DNA from: Bordetella sp. BOR01
GTDB taxonomy: Bacteria; Pseudomonadota; Gammaproteobacteria; Burkholderiales; Burkholderiaceae_B
NCBI RefSeq assembly: GCF_019218885.1
Contig: NZ_JAHUWT010000001.1
Span: 248,001 to 312,000 of the forward strand
Length of the DNA: 64,000 bases
Direction of reading: 5' to 3'
A program made the translations under genes and the position numbers. The notes below the pieces were generated by a model. It made no database searches. It saw only the letters and a list, made by a program, of their open reading frames with translations, and was not told where the DNA came from. Position 1 is the stretch's first letter. Each line of letters starts with the position of its first letter. Positions 17,770 to 25,470 of this stretch are shown piece by piece.

Positions 17770-18204
17770 TCATTCCTGGCCGGGGCCGCTGCCGACCTTG
17801 GGCCAGTATGTGCCGAAGGTCCACAGGTTCATTTCCGGGTCGCGGCACGAGAACTCGCGGCTGCCGTAGCTGGTGTCGTTGGGTTCGGATTCGATCTGCG
17901 CCCCGGCTGCCTTCACCTTGTCGTACAGCGTGTCGGGGTTGTCCACGGCTACGTACAGCGAATCGGTGCGGCGGCCGTCCAGGCCGCCCACCATCTTGCC
18001 GTAGGCATCATCGCGATGCTGGCCCAGCATCAGGATCGACGATCCCATGGCCAGTTCGGCATGCTGCACCGTGCCCGCGTGCCGGTAGACGACATGTTCG
18101 GTGAAGCCGTATACCTCGATCAGCCAACGGATCATGGCCTCGGCGTCCTGGCAGCGCAGCGTGGGGAAAAGGCGCGGAGGATCGCCGGCCGTATTCGCGT
18201 TCAT
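17770..18204 (-). CDS. VOC-superfamily (glyoxalase/bleomycin-resistance type) protein
   Basis: A 144-residue VOC fold made of two beta-alpha-beta-beta-beta modules. Module one is FPTLRCQDAEAMIRWLIEVYGFTEHVVY with HAELAMGSSILML; module two has SLYVAVDNPDTLYDKVKAAGAQI and FSCRDPEMNLWTFGTYWP. The pattern is that of the bleomycin-resistance/DOXA-like group often annotated as glyoxalase, but the metal site and substrate are unclear. AAGGAG precedes the ATG. It sits between dedA and amiC, transcribed with amiC, after a 100-bp gap. Confidence 0.85.
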   Translation of the reverse strand: MNANTAGDPPRLFPTLRCQDAEAMIRWLIEVYGFTEHVVYRHAGTVQHAELAMGSSILMLGQHRDDAYGKMVGGLDGRRTDSLYVAVDNPDTLYDKVKAAGAQIESEPNDTSYGSREFSCRDPEMNLWTFGTYWPKVGSGPGQE

Positions 18205-18304
18205 GGGGATACTCCTTCCTGGCGGTTGGAGTTTCCATCATAGAAGCAGGAAAGCCGGGCAGAGCCGGACTTTGATGAATTGTTACCCCTGCCGCGCCGG
18301 CGCC

Positions 18305-19681
18305 TCAGCTGGCGTCGGCGATATGCGCCAGCGGGGGATTCGCGACGAAATACTGCTGGATGCCGGTCATCATGGCCATGGCCAGCTTTTGCTGGTGGCT
18401 GGTCGAGCGCAGCAACTCTTCTTCGCGCGGGTTGCTGATGAAGGCGGTTTCCACCAGGATCGATGGAATGTCGGGGGCCTTCAGCACGGCAAAGCCGGCC
18501 TGCTCGACATCGCGCTTGTGCAGGCGGTTTATTTTCTTGATTTCGTCCAGGAACGCGGCACCCAGGCGCAGCGAATCGTTGATCTGCGCGGTGGTGGACA
18601 GGTCGAGCAGCACCTTGGCCACTTGCTTGTCGTGGCTGCCCAGGTTGACGCCGCCGATCAGGTCGGCCGCGTTTTCCTTGTTGGCCAGCCAGCGCGCCTG
18701 CGTGCTGGAGGCACCGCGCTGCGACAGCGCGAATACCGATGAGCCGCTGGCGGTGGGCTTGATCCAGGCGTCGGCATGGATGGAAATGAACAGGTCGGCG
18801 CGTACGCGGCGCGCTTTCTGCACGCGCACGTGCAACGGCACGAAGTAGTCGTCGTCGCGCGTCAGGTAGGCGCGCATATTGGGCTGGTCATCGATCATCG
18901 CCTTCAAGCGGCGGGCGATGCGCAGCACCACGTCTTTTTCACGCAGGCCGCTCTTGCCGATAGCGCCGGGGTCTTCGCCGCCGTGGCCCGGATCGATCGC
19001 GATGGTGACCATGCGCTTGCGGCGCGAGGGCCGGGACGGCTCGGGGGCCGGCTTGGGCATGGCGATGGCGGGCGGGGGCTTCTGGCCCTGGGCTTGCGGC
19101 GCGGGGGCCGTGGGCGTGACGGGATTGCGCGCGATGTCTTCCAGGATGCGCGCCAGCGGATCGTCGACGTCGGGCCCGGCCTGCTTGTTCAGCATGGCCA
19201 TCAGCGGGTCTTGCGCCACTTTGGGGTACAGGTCGAGCACCAGGCGGTATTGGTAGTCGGCAACAGGCTTCAGCGTGAACACCTGGGGCGCCACCGCCTG
19301 CTTCAGGTCGAATACCAGGCGCACGACATTGGGGCGGTTCTGCGCCACCCGCAGGGTCTGGATGTACGGGTCGTCGGGGCGCACCTTGGAAACGAGCTGG
19401 TTCAGCGCGGTGCTGACTTGCAGGCCTTCGATATCGACCACCAGGCGGTGCGGGTTTTCCAGCGTGAAATGTTCAGCCTTGAGTTCGCTGTCGAGTTCCA
19501 GCGTGACGCGTGTGTATTCGTCGGCCGGCCAAGTACGCACCGCCAGGATCGTGGCAGCGTGCGCCAGCCGCGGAATGACCGGCAGGACGAGCAGGGTGGT
19601 GGCGACGCTGATCAGGCGTCGGCGGAGGGTGCCGCTGGCGGAGAGGGCACCTGGGGCGGAGGGACAATCGCGTTCAACCAT
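18305..19681 (-). CDS. amiC: N-acetylmuramoyl-L-alanine amidase (AmiC type)
   Basis: A 458-residue cell-separation amidase that cuts the peptide stem from MurNAc in septal peptidoglycan. The N-terminus carries RRRLISVATTLLVLPVIPRLAHA, a twin-arginine-like signal peptide as in E. coli AmiC. An AMIN domain follows (about residues 45-150), then a proline-rich linker, then the Amidase_3 domain with Zn ligands in IDPGHGGEDPGAIG (His), REKDVV (Glu) and ISIHADA (His), and the catalytic Glu in ILVETAFISN. ATG 19681 is the only in-frame start before the signal peptide, so the gene overlaps tsaE by 70 bases. Confidence 0.94.
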   Translation of the reverse strand: MVERDCPSAPGALSASGTLRRRLISVATTLLVLPVIPRLAHAATILAVRTWPADEYTRVTLELDSELKAEHFTLENPHRLVVDIEGLQVSTALNQLVSKVRPDDPYIQTLRVAQNRPNVVRLVFDLKQAVAPQVFTLKPVADYQYRLVLDLYPKVAQDPLMAMLNKQAGPDVDDPLARILEDIARNPVTPTAPAPQAQGQKPPPAIAMPKPAPEPSRPSRRKRMVTIAIDPGHGGEDPGAIGKSGLREKDVVLRIARRLKAMIDDQPNMRAYLTRDDDYFVPLHVRVQKARRVRADLFISIHADAWIKPTASGSSVFALSQRGASSTQARWLANKENAADLIGGVNLGSHDKQVAKVLLDLSTTAQINDSLRLGAAFLDEIKKINRLHKRDVEQAGFAVLKAPDIPSILVETAFISNPREEELLRSTSHQQKLAMAMMTGIQQYFVANPPLAHIADAS

Positions 19682-20148
19682 GTTTGTCCTCGTGCGGTAA
19701 AGGCAGTCAGGGTGACCTCGCGGCCCGGGTCGGCATAAACCAGGGAAATCTGCATGTCCGGAGGGGGCAGAACCCCCTCGGCACGCTCGGGCCATTCGAT
19801 CAGGACGACTGCGTCATCACGCAGTAAATCTCGGAATCCCGCGTCCAGCCATTCACGCGAATCACTAAATCTATAGAAATCAAAGTGATAGAAGTATAAG
19901 TTAAAAACTTTATAAGATTCAAGCAGCGCATAGCTGGGACTTTTGATTCGGCCCGTTATGCCGCATTCGCGCAACAAAGCCCGGGTAAAAGCCGTTTTTC
20001 CAGCGCCCAGCTCGCCTTGCAGGTGAATACGGCCGCCCGGCGGGTGGCCGTGTGCGCCGGTGACCAAAGGCGCGAATTGCCGGGCCAGCGCGTCGGTGGC
20101 GGTTTCGTCGGGCAATGACAGGGTCAGGCTGCGCAGCGGGACGGACAT
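19612..20148 (-). CDS. tsaE: tRNA threonylcarbamoyladenosine biosynthesis ATPase TsaE
   Basis: A 178-residue TsaE (YjeE), the ATPase that works with TsaB/TsaD in making t6A37 of ANN-decoding tRNAs. Walker A is GELGAGKT (residues 45-52); next comes IKSPSYALLESY and YHFDFYRF, matching the family SPTY..vEpY and YHfDlYRl motifs, and VLIEWPERAEGVLP. Codons for residues about 75-98 are extremely AT-rich (see 19861-19925), unlike the rest of the gene. It overlaps amiC by 70 bases at its 3' end, so the two are certainly cotranscribed. Confidence 0.95.
   Translation of the reverse strand: MSVPLRSLTLSLPDETATDALARQFAPLVTGAHGHPPGGRIHLQGELGAGKTAFTRALLRECGITGRIKSPSYALLESYKVFNLYFYHFDFYRFSDSREWLDAGFRDLLRDDAVVLIEWPERAEGVLPPPDMQISLVYADPGREVTLTAFTARGQTWLNAIVPPPQVPSPPAAPSADA
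19861..19925 (-). other. AT-rich, rare-codon island inside tsaE
   Basis: Only 13 of the 60 bases 19861-19920 are G or C, in DNA that is otherwise about two-thirds GC. On the coding strand it uses CTT, TCT, TAT, AAA, GTT, TTT, TTA, AGA and AGT, all avoided elsewhere in the window, yet it encodes the conserved family motif. The reading frame is intact. Confidence 0.9.
19893..19922 (-). promoter_or_regulatory. Candidate internal promoter for amiC within tsaE
   Basis: On the minus strand TTGAAT (19922-19917) and TATACT (19898-19893) are separated by 18 bases, giving four and five matches to the sigma-70 hexamers. Transcription would start near 19886, about 205 bases before the amiC ATG. AT-rich DNA produces such matches by chance, so confidence is limited. 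Confidence 0.35.
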
Positions 20149-20187
20149 GGCGGGGATCGAGTGGTAAAACAGGGTGAACGTGCCCGG

Positions 20188-20193
20188 ATTATA
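20188..20193 (-). promoter_or_regulatory. Consensus -10 box for the tsaE-amiC operon
   Basis: A perfect TATAAT reads on the minus strand 40 bases before the tsaE ATG in the tsaE-fumC divergent gap. The matching -35 region is poor. The plus strand carries TATCAT near 20213, a possible -10 for fumC, also without a good -35. Confidence 0.45.
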
Positions 20194-20292
20194 GGAAGCA
20201 GCCCGTCTGCTATCATCGTACTGATTTTTATTCTCGTTTGAGCCACGCCCGCGGCCCTTGCCGGCCCGGCTTCTGCCAGGAATATCCACGTC

Positions 20293-21684
20293 ATGAATAC
20301 GCGTACCGAAAAAGATACTTTCGGCCCCATCGAGGTACCCGCCGATCACCTGTGGGGCGCGCAGACGCAGCGCTCGCTGCAGTTCTTCGCCATTTCGACC
20401 GAACGCATGCCGGTGCCGCTGGTGGCCGCCATGGCGCGCCTGAAGCGCGCAGCCGCCAAGGTCAATGCCGAGCTGGGCGAACTGGATGGCAAGATCGCCG
20501 ACGCCATCGTGCGCGCGGCCGACGAAGTCATCGCCGGCGACTGGCCCGACGAATTCCCGCTGTCGGTCTGGCAGACGGGGTCGGGCACGCAAAGCAATAT
20601 GAACATGAACGAGGTGCTGGCCAACCGCGGCTCGGAATTGCTGGGCGGCGAACGTGGCGAAGCCCGCAAGGTGCATCCGAACGACCACGTCAATCGCGGG
20701 CAATCGTCGAACGACACGTTTCCCACGGCCATGCACGTGGCGGCGGCCCTGCAGGTCGAACATCACCTGCTGCCGGCCCTGAAGGCGCTGCGCGCCACCC
20801 TGGCGGCCAAGAGCGCGGCGTTCTACGACATCGTGAAGATCGGCCGCACCCATTTGCAGGACGCCACGCCGCTGACGCTGGGGCAGGAGCTGTCCGGCCA
20901 CGTGGCGCAGCTGGACCTGGCCGAGCAGCAGATCCGGGCCACGCTGCCGGGGCTTCATCAATTGGCCATCGGCGGCACCGCGGTGGGCACCGGGCTGAAC
21001 GCGCATCCGCAGTTCAGCGCCAAGGTGTGCGCCGAACTGGCGCACGATACGGGTTCGGCGTTCGCGTCGGCACCCAACAAGTTCCAGGCGCTGGCTTCGC
21101 ACGAAGCCCTGCTGTTCGCGCATGGGGCGCTGAAGTCGCTGGCGGCCGGCCTGATGAAGATCGCCAATGACGTGCGCTGGCTGGCCAGCGGCCCGCGTTC
21201 GGGCCTGGGCGAGATCAGCATTCCCGAGAACGAGCCGGGCAGCTCGATCATGCCGGGCAAGGTCAACCCCACGCAATGCGAAGCCATCACCATGCTGGCC
21301 GCGCAGGTCATGGGCAATGACGTGGCCATCAACATCGGGGGGGCCAGCGGCAATTTCGAGCTCAATGTGTTCAAGCCGCTGGTGATCCACAACTTCCTGC
21401 AATCGGCGCGCCTGCTGGCCGACGGCATGGCCAGCTTCGACCAGCATTGCGCGGCCGGCATCGAGCCCAACCGCGAACGCATCGCCGAACTGGTCGACCG
21501 TTCGCTGATGCTGGTGACCGCGTTGAATCCCCACATCGGCTACGACAAGGCCGCGCAGATCGCCAAGAAAGCCCACAAGGAAGGCTTGTCGCTGAAGGAT
21601 TCGGCACTGGCGTTGGGGTTTGTGACGGAGGAGCAGTTTGGCGAATGGGTGGTGCCTGGGGATATGACTAACGCTGGGCGGTGA
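20293..21684 (+). CDS. fumC: Class II fumarate hydratase
   Basis: A 463-residue iron-independent fumarase of the TCA cycle, interconverting fumarate and malate. The class signature [15 protein letters not shown] contains the catalytic Ser region; other active-site blocks are [34 protein letters not shown] and [19 protein letters not shown]. Length and motifs separate it from aspartase and argininosuccinate lyase. It stands alone on the plus strand, divergent from tsaE, and is followed by a 595-bp gene-free palindromic region. Confidence 0.96.
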   Translation: MNTRTEKDTFGPIEVPADHLWGAQTQRSLQFFAISTERMPVPLVAAMARLKRAAAKVNAELGELDGKIADAIVRAADEVIAGDWPDEFPLSVWQTGSGTQSNMNMNEVLANRGSELLGGERGEARKVHPNDHVNRGQSSNDTFPTAMHVAAALQVEHHLLPALKALRATLAAKSAAFYDIVKIGRTHLQDATPLTLGQELSGHVAQLDLAEQQIRATLPGLHQLAIGGTAVGTGLNAHPQFSAKVCAELAHDTGSAFASAPNKFQALASHEALLFAHGALKSLAAGLMKIANDVRWLASGPRSGLGEISIPENEPGSSIMPGKVNPTQCEAITMLAAQVMGNDVAINIGGASGNFELNVFKPLVIHNFLQSARLLADGMASFDQHCAAGIEPNRERIAELVDRSLMLVTALNPHIGYDKAAQIAKKAHKEGLSLKDSALALGFVTEEQFGEWVVPGDMTNAGR

Positions 21685-21725
21685 GCGGGTTGCCTCATTG
21701 GTGGTGGAGTGGTTGGTTCTTTAGC

Positions 21726-21836
21726 GTCGGCGCGCGGGCCGGGCGGTGGCCTTGGCTTCACGGTGCCGTCCGGGCGCCCCGCGCGCCCGGGTCCGGCACC
21801 GAGGCGCCGCGGCCACCGCCCGGCCCACGCGCCGAC
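21726..21836. repeat. 111-nt near-perfect palindrome (long hairpin)
   Basis: Bases 21726-21751 and 21811-21836 are reverse complements with one mismatch over 26 bp. Inside, CGGTGCCG... pairs with ...CGGCACCG and the GGGCGC/GCGCCC arms close a CCCGC loop near 21778-21782, so the whole stretch can fold into a single long stem. It begins 42 bases after the fumC stop. No T-run follows. Confidence 0.85.
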
Positions 21837-21915
21837 TCGCGATGGTTCATCACTTGCTCATTGCTGGGACGAGCGGGGTTCTTGAGCTTCGTCGGCCTGT
21901 CCGTCTTGGAAGAAG

Positions 21916-21965
21916 AAAAAAGTGCGGGCCGCCATCGGACGCCGCCCTGCGCGGCGCCCGATGGC
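21916..21965 (-). terminator. Possible terminator for the AEC transcript (copy 1 hairpin)
   Basis: Read on the minus strand, a 15-bp stem with one mismatch and a 5-base loop (21965-21931) is followed nine bases later by TTTTTT (21921-21916). The T-run is farther from the stem than in a classic intrinsic terminator, so efficiency is uncertain. It lies about 315-365 bases past the AEC stop. Confidence 0.45.
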
Positions 21966-22105
21966 TTTCGCGCGGCGACAGGCGTGAGTTTGTCGCTAGC
22001 GCGCGTTCGTACGCCATGCGTTGTGTCAGCCGTCAGGGATGAGCGTGTCAGCAGGGTGGCCGCAGCATTACCTTCAAACACCCTTACGCACGTCACCGCC
22101 CGAAT

Positions 22106-22155
22106 GGCCATCCAAGTCGCGCAGGGCGACTTGGATGGCCGGCCCATACTTTTTT
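22106..22155 (+). terminator. Possible terminator for the fumC transcript (copy 2 hairpin)
   Basis: A perfect 15-bp stem (22106-22120 with 22126-22140) around a GCAGG loop is followed nine bases later by TTTTTT (22150-22155). It lies about 420-470 bases past the fumC stop and faces the mirror-image structure at 21916-21965. As there, the T-run is set back from the stem. Confidence 0.5.
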
Positions 22156-22279
22156 CTTCTGGAGCGATGGCGCCCCATCACCAGGCAAGAACCCCGTCCG
22201 CCTCGGGGCGCCCGGACGGCACCGTGAAGCCGAGACAGGCCCGCCCCCACGACCGGACGCCAAAAGAACTACCCTCCCA

Positions 22280-23206
22280 TTACCCAGCAACAGCCAGCCA
22301 CGCAGGTATCGTCACCACCGACATCAACGTCCCCAACGACACCAGCAACGCCACCATGCGTCCATCCCCCCCCATCCGCATGGCGAGGACGTAGGTGGCG
22401 GATGCGGTGGGCAGGGCGGCGAAGAGCAGCAGCATGCGCGATTCGGCCAGCGGCAGGCCGAACAGGCGGGCCGCGCCCAGGGCGGCCAGGGGCAGCACCA
22501 GCAGCTTGACGGCCAGGATCCAGGCGATCAGGCGGCCATGGCCCCGGCCGCCTTGCCATGACAGGCTGGCGCCCACGCACAGGATGCCCAGCGCCAGCGA
22601 TGCACCGCCCAGGCGCGCCAGCACGGTGTCGATCGGGCCGGGCAATTGCAGGCCGGCCAGGTTGCCGGCCAGGCCCAGCAGCGTGGCCATGAGCAGCGGG
22701 TTGCGCAGCAGTTCGCGCAGCAGGTTGCTGCCGCCGTGGCGTGCCAGGCTGTAGACCGCCACGATATTGGCGATGGGGACGGCAAAGCCGACGATCAGCG
22801 CCATGGTGGTCTGGCCGTGCGCGCCGCCCAGGCTGACCGCCAGCGCCAGCCCGATATATGTGTTGAAGCGGTAGCCGCACTGTGCCGCCGAGGCCAGCGC
22901 CAATGGCTGGGCGCGCAGGGCCAGGCCGCCCAGCCAGGCCAGCGCGACGCCGGCGGCCACGACCGCGGCCGTGGCCTGCAGCAGCAACAAGGCGCTGCCG
23001 GCGCTGATGGGGGTGCGCAAAATGGCCTGGAACAGCATGGCCGGGAACAGCACGAAATACACCATGCGTTCCAGGCCGGCGAAGAACTCGCGATTGAAAC
23101 CCAGTTTGTGGCGCAGCAGCCAGCCCAGGGCGACCAGCAGGAAATCCGGCAAGACCAGCAGAGCAACCGACATGAAAATTGTGAAAAGTTGGGGAAAATA
23201 CCGCAT
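22280..23206 (-). CDS. AEC-family (auxin efflux carrier type) permease
   Basis: A 308-residue integral membrane protein with about ten hydrophobic segments in two repeats. Family-type stretches are VYFVLFPAMLFQAILRTPI (helix 2 region), CGYRFNTYIGLALAVSLGG and LFAALPTASATYVLAMRMGGDG near the C-terminus, with the polar break typical of the BART fold. Bacterial members include MdcF malonate and other carboxylate carriers; the substrate here is unknown. Start is 23206 or ATG 23173 (MSVALL); neither has a clear ribosome-binding site. Divergent from the Bug receptor at 23397. Confidence 0.9.
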   Translation of the reverse strand: MRYFPQLFTIFMSVALLVLPDFLLVALGWLLRHKLGFNREFFAGLERMVYFVLFPAMLFQAILRTPISAGSALLLLQATAAVVAAGVALAWLGGLALRAQPLALASAAQCGYRFNTYIGLALAVSLGGAHGQTTMALIVGFAVPIANIVAVYSLARHGGSNLLRELLRNPLLMATLLGLAGNLAGLQLPGPIDTVLARLGGASLALGILCVGASLSWQGGRGHGRLIAWILAVKLLVLPLAALGAARLFGLPLAESRMLLLFAALPTASATYVLAMRMGGDGRMVALLVSLGTLMSVVTIPAWLAVAG

Positions 23207-23396
23207 ATTTCGGCCGCACCGGGCGGCCGTTTTGCTGCTATTCTCCCCGAATTCGGCAGAGCATGTGCGCCATAAGCACGCTGGATTTCATATACTTCGC
23301 TCGCCTGCTTTTGCAGCGATCGGCTTATCGGCGGTTCGCTGAAGCCTGCATCATCGGCTCCCATACGGGGGGCCCGCACCTGGAGGAAATACAACA

Positions 23397-24380
23397 ATGA
23401 AGATCAAAGCACGTACCTTGGCCTCGGCCATTGCGTTGGCGACCGGCCTGGCGGCCACATCCGTTGCCGCCGCTGCCGACTTTCCCAGCAAGCCGATCCG
23501 CGTGATCGTGCCGTTCGCGCCAGGCGGTTCCACTGACATCATCGCGCGCCTGGTCACCCAGCGCATGAGCCAGGAACTGGGCCAGCCCATGGTCGTCGAG
23601 AACAAGGGCGGCGCCGGCGGCGCGATCGGGGCAGCCGAAGCTGCCCGTGCCGAACCCGATGGCTATACGCTGTCGATCGCCACCGTGTCGACCATGGCCG
23701 TGAACTCGGCGTGCCGTCCCAAAGATCTGCCCTACGATCCCATCAAGGACTTCCAGCCGGTCACCAATTTCGCCAACACCGCCAACGTGGTGTCGGTGAA
23801 TCCCAAGTTCCCGGCCAAGGATTTCAAGGGCTTCCTGGAAGAACTGAAGAAGAACCCTGGCAAGTATTCGTACGGCAGCTCGGGCACGTGCGGCGTGCTG
23901 CACCTGATGGGCGAGTCGTTCAAGATCGCCACCGGTACCGATATCGTGCATGTGCCCTACAAGGGTTCGGGCCCGGCCGTGGCCGACGCTGTCGGCGGCC
24001 AGATCGAGATCCTGTTCGACAACCTGCCGTCGTCCATGCCGCAGATCCAGGCCGGCAAGCTGCGCGCCATGGCCATCGCATGGCCCGAGCGCATCGACAC
24101 CATCAAAGACGTGCCTACCTTCAAAGAGGCTGGCTACCCGCAGTTGAACCAGCCGGTGTGGTATGGCCTGTTGGCTCCCAAGGGCACGCCGATGGACATC
24201 GTGAACAAGCTGCGCGATGCCGCCGTGGTGGCCCTGAAAGACCCGAAGGTCATCAAGGTGCTCGACGAGCAGGGTTCGGCACCGTCGGGTAATACGCCGG
24301 AAGAGTTCGCCAAGGAAATTCAAGAGCAATACGACTGGGCGAAGGACATCGTCAAGAAGAGCAACATCACGCTCAACTAA
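23397..24380 (+). CDS. Bug-family (TctC-type) periplasmic solute receptor
   Basis: A complete 327-residue receptor with a signal peptide (MKIKARTLASAIALATGLAATSVAAA) and the family opening FPSKPIRVIVPFAPGGSTDIIARLVTQRMS, then ENKGGAGGAIGAAEAARAEPDGYTL. GGAGGAAA-type GGAGG stands before the ATG. It is unusual in having cysteines in two binding-site loops (NSACRPKDLPYD and GSSGTCGVLHLMGE). A strong intrinsic terminator follows at 24429, so it is monocistronic, while a LysR regulator converges from the right. Confidence 0.94.
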   Translation: MKIKARTLASAIALATGLAATSVAAAADFPSKPIRVIVPFAPGGSTDIIARLVTQRMSQELGQPMVVENKGGAGGAIGAAEAARAEPDGYTLSIATVSTMAVNSACRPKDLPYDPIKDFQPVTNFANTANVVSVNPKFPAKDFKGFLEELKKNPGKYSYGSSGTCGVLHLMGESFKIATGTDIVHVPYKGSGPAVADAVGGQIEILFDNLPSSMPQIQAGKLRAMAIAWPERIDTIKDVPTFKEAGYPQLNQPVWYGLLAPKGTPMDIVNKLRDAAVVALKDPKVIKVLDEQGSAPSGNTPEEFAKEIQEQYDWAKDIVKKSNITLN

Positions 24381-24428
24381 GCCGCGCGCGACGGCCGGGC
24401 CGATGGCCTGGCCGGGGCCGCACAGCAC

Positions 24429-24453
24429 ACGGGCGCCTGCGGCGCCCGTTTTT
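24429..24453 (+). terminator. Intrinsic terminator after the Bug receptor gene
   Basis: A perfect 9-bp stem ACGGGCGCC / GGCGCCCGT with a TGC triloop (24429-24449) runs straight into TTTTT (24449-24453). It lies 49 bases after the receptor stop. The convergent LysR gene ends 25 bases beyond. Confidence 0.9.
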
Positions 24454-24477
24454 CTGCCTGAGCGGCGGCAAACCGCG

Positions 24478-25368
24478 TCATGCCGGAAGCTGCTGGGCCA
24501 GGTCGTCGCAAGCCTGGCGCAGCCGCTCGATGAATTCCCGGTGCAAGGCCGACAACGGATCTTGGGTGCGGGTCAGGATGCTGAGCGGCACTTTCAGCGG
24601 CGGATCGAGGCGGCGCACCACCATGCCGGGCCGCAGCATGGCGCGCACCGTGATGGCATCGACAATGGCCTCGCCGCAGCCCGCTTCGGCCAGCGCGCAC
24701 GCCACATAGTGAGTCTGCACCTGGATGGCCACGTCGGGATCCAGGCCTTGCGCATCCAACGCCATTTGCAGTAAAGCGCCTGACGCGTCGCGCGAGTCCA
24801 GCACGATCAGGGTATCGTCGACCAGGTCGGCCAGCCGGGTGGCGCCGCCGCCGGGCTTGCGGCCCAGGTGCACCAGTTCGGTATGGCCCAGCGATGCGCG
24901 CGTCAGGCCAGGGTAGTCGTGCATGTCGAAGGTGACGGCCAGGTCCAGTTCGCGCGTCAGCAGGCCCTGCACCAGCTCGGCGCTATGGTAGGTATGGATG
25001 TCGAAGGTGATGCCGGGCCGCGCATCGCGGCTGGCCCGCACCACCTGGGGCAACAGGCCCAGGCCCAGGGCGGGCGCGCAGCCCAGCCGCAGGTGGCCGT
25101 GCGGGCGTTCGCGCAGGCTGGCCGCCAGCCTGCGCACGCTGTTCAAGTCCTGGTTCAGGCGCGAGACCTCGGGGGTCAGGATCTCGGCTTCGCGCGTGGC
25201 GACCAGGCGGCCTTTGACGCGCTCGAACAATTTGAAGCCAAGCTGGGCCTCGGCATGCGCCAGCAGCTTGCTGGCCGCGGGTTGCGAAATATGCAGCGCG
25301 GCCGCCGCTTCGGTCAGCGAGCCGGTCCGGCGTATGGCTTCGAAGATTTCTATGTGGCGCAGGCGCAT
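24478..25368 (-). CDS. LysR-type transcriptional regulator
   Basis: A 296-residue LTTR. The N-terminal helix-turn-helix is RLRHIEIFEAIRRTGSLTEAAAALHISQPAASKLLAHAEAQLGFKLFER (residues 2-50), followed by a linker helix and an effector-binding domain beginning near residue 90 (HGHLRLGCAPALGLGLLP). The gene is divergent from ggt with a 102-bp gap, the usual layout for an LTTR and its target; it could also act on the Bug gene on its other side. TAGAAT on the minus strand (25410-25405) is a possible -10. Inducer unknown. Confidence 0.93.
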   Translation of the reverse strand: MRLRHIEIFEAIRRTGSLTEAAAALHISQPAASKLLAHAEAQLGFKLFERVKGRLVATREAEILTPEVSRLNQDLNSVRRLAASLRERPHGHLRLGCAPALGLGLLPQVVRASRDARPGITFDIHTYHSAELVQGLLTRELDLAVTFDMHDYPGLTRASLGHTELVHLGRKPGGGATRLADLVDDTLIVLDSRDASGALLQMALDAQGLDPDVAIQVQTHYVACALAEAGCGEAIVDAITVRAMLRPGMVVRRLDPPLKVPLSILTRTQDPLSALHREFIERLRQACDDLAQQLPA

Positions 25369-25470
25369 GGCGGGGAACTGAGTGAAGGGGGTAGGGCCCT
25401 AGGCATTCTATTGCGATAATGGCCGCGTCGGTCCGCGCCTGGGGCCGCGTAACTTTGCAGGAGACCCCCG

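Larger units (their letters stand above)
21754..22231. repeat. Composite element: two inverted copies of one multi-module repeat, gene-free
   Basis: This holds most of the 595-bp gap between fumC and the AEC gene. Modules appear in the same order in copy 1 (plus) and copy 2 (minus). A is 27 bp and identical (21754-21780 and 22205-22231). B is GGGGTTCTTG (21875-21884; reverse at 22186-22195). C is 20 bp with two mismatches (21911-21930; 22141-22160). D is a hairpin (21931-21965; 22106-22140). Similarity continues inward to about 21995 and 22076. B-C spacing is 26 and 25 bases; copy 1 carries about 85 extra bases between A and B. Short open frames here show no codon bias or family match and I do not call a gene. 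Confidence 0.85.

Noticed and set aside
21681-22394. Open frame of 237 codons across the fumC-AEC gap
   Set aside because: It runs through the inverted repeats and hairpins, has no ribosome-binding site or recognisable domain, and shows the residue make-up expected of GC-rich palindromic DNA.
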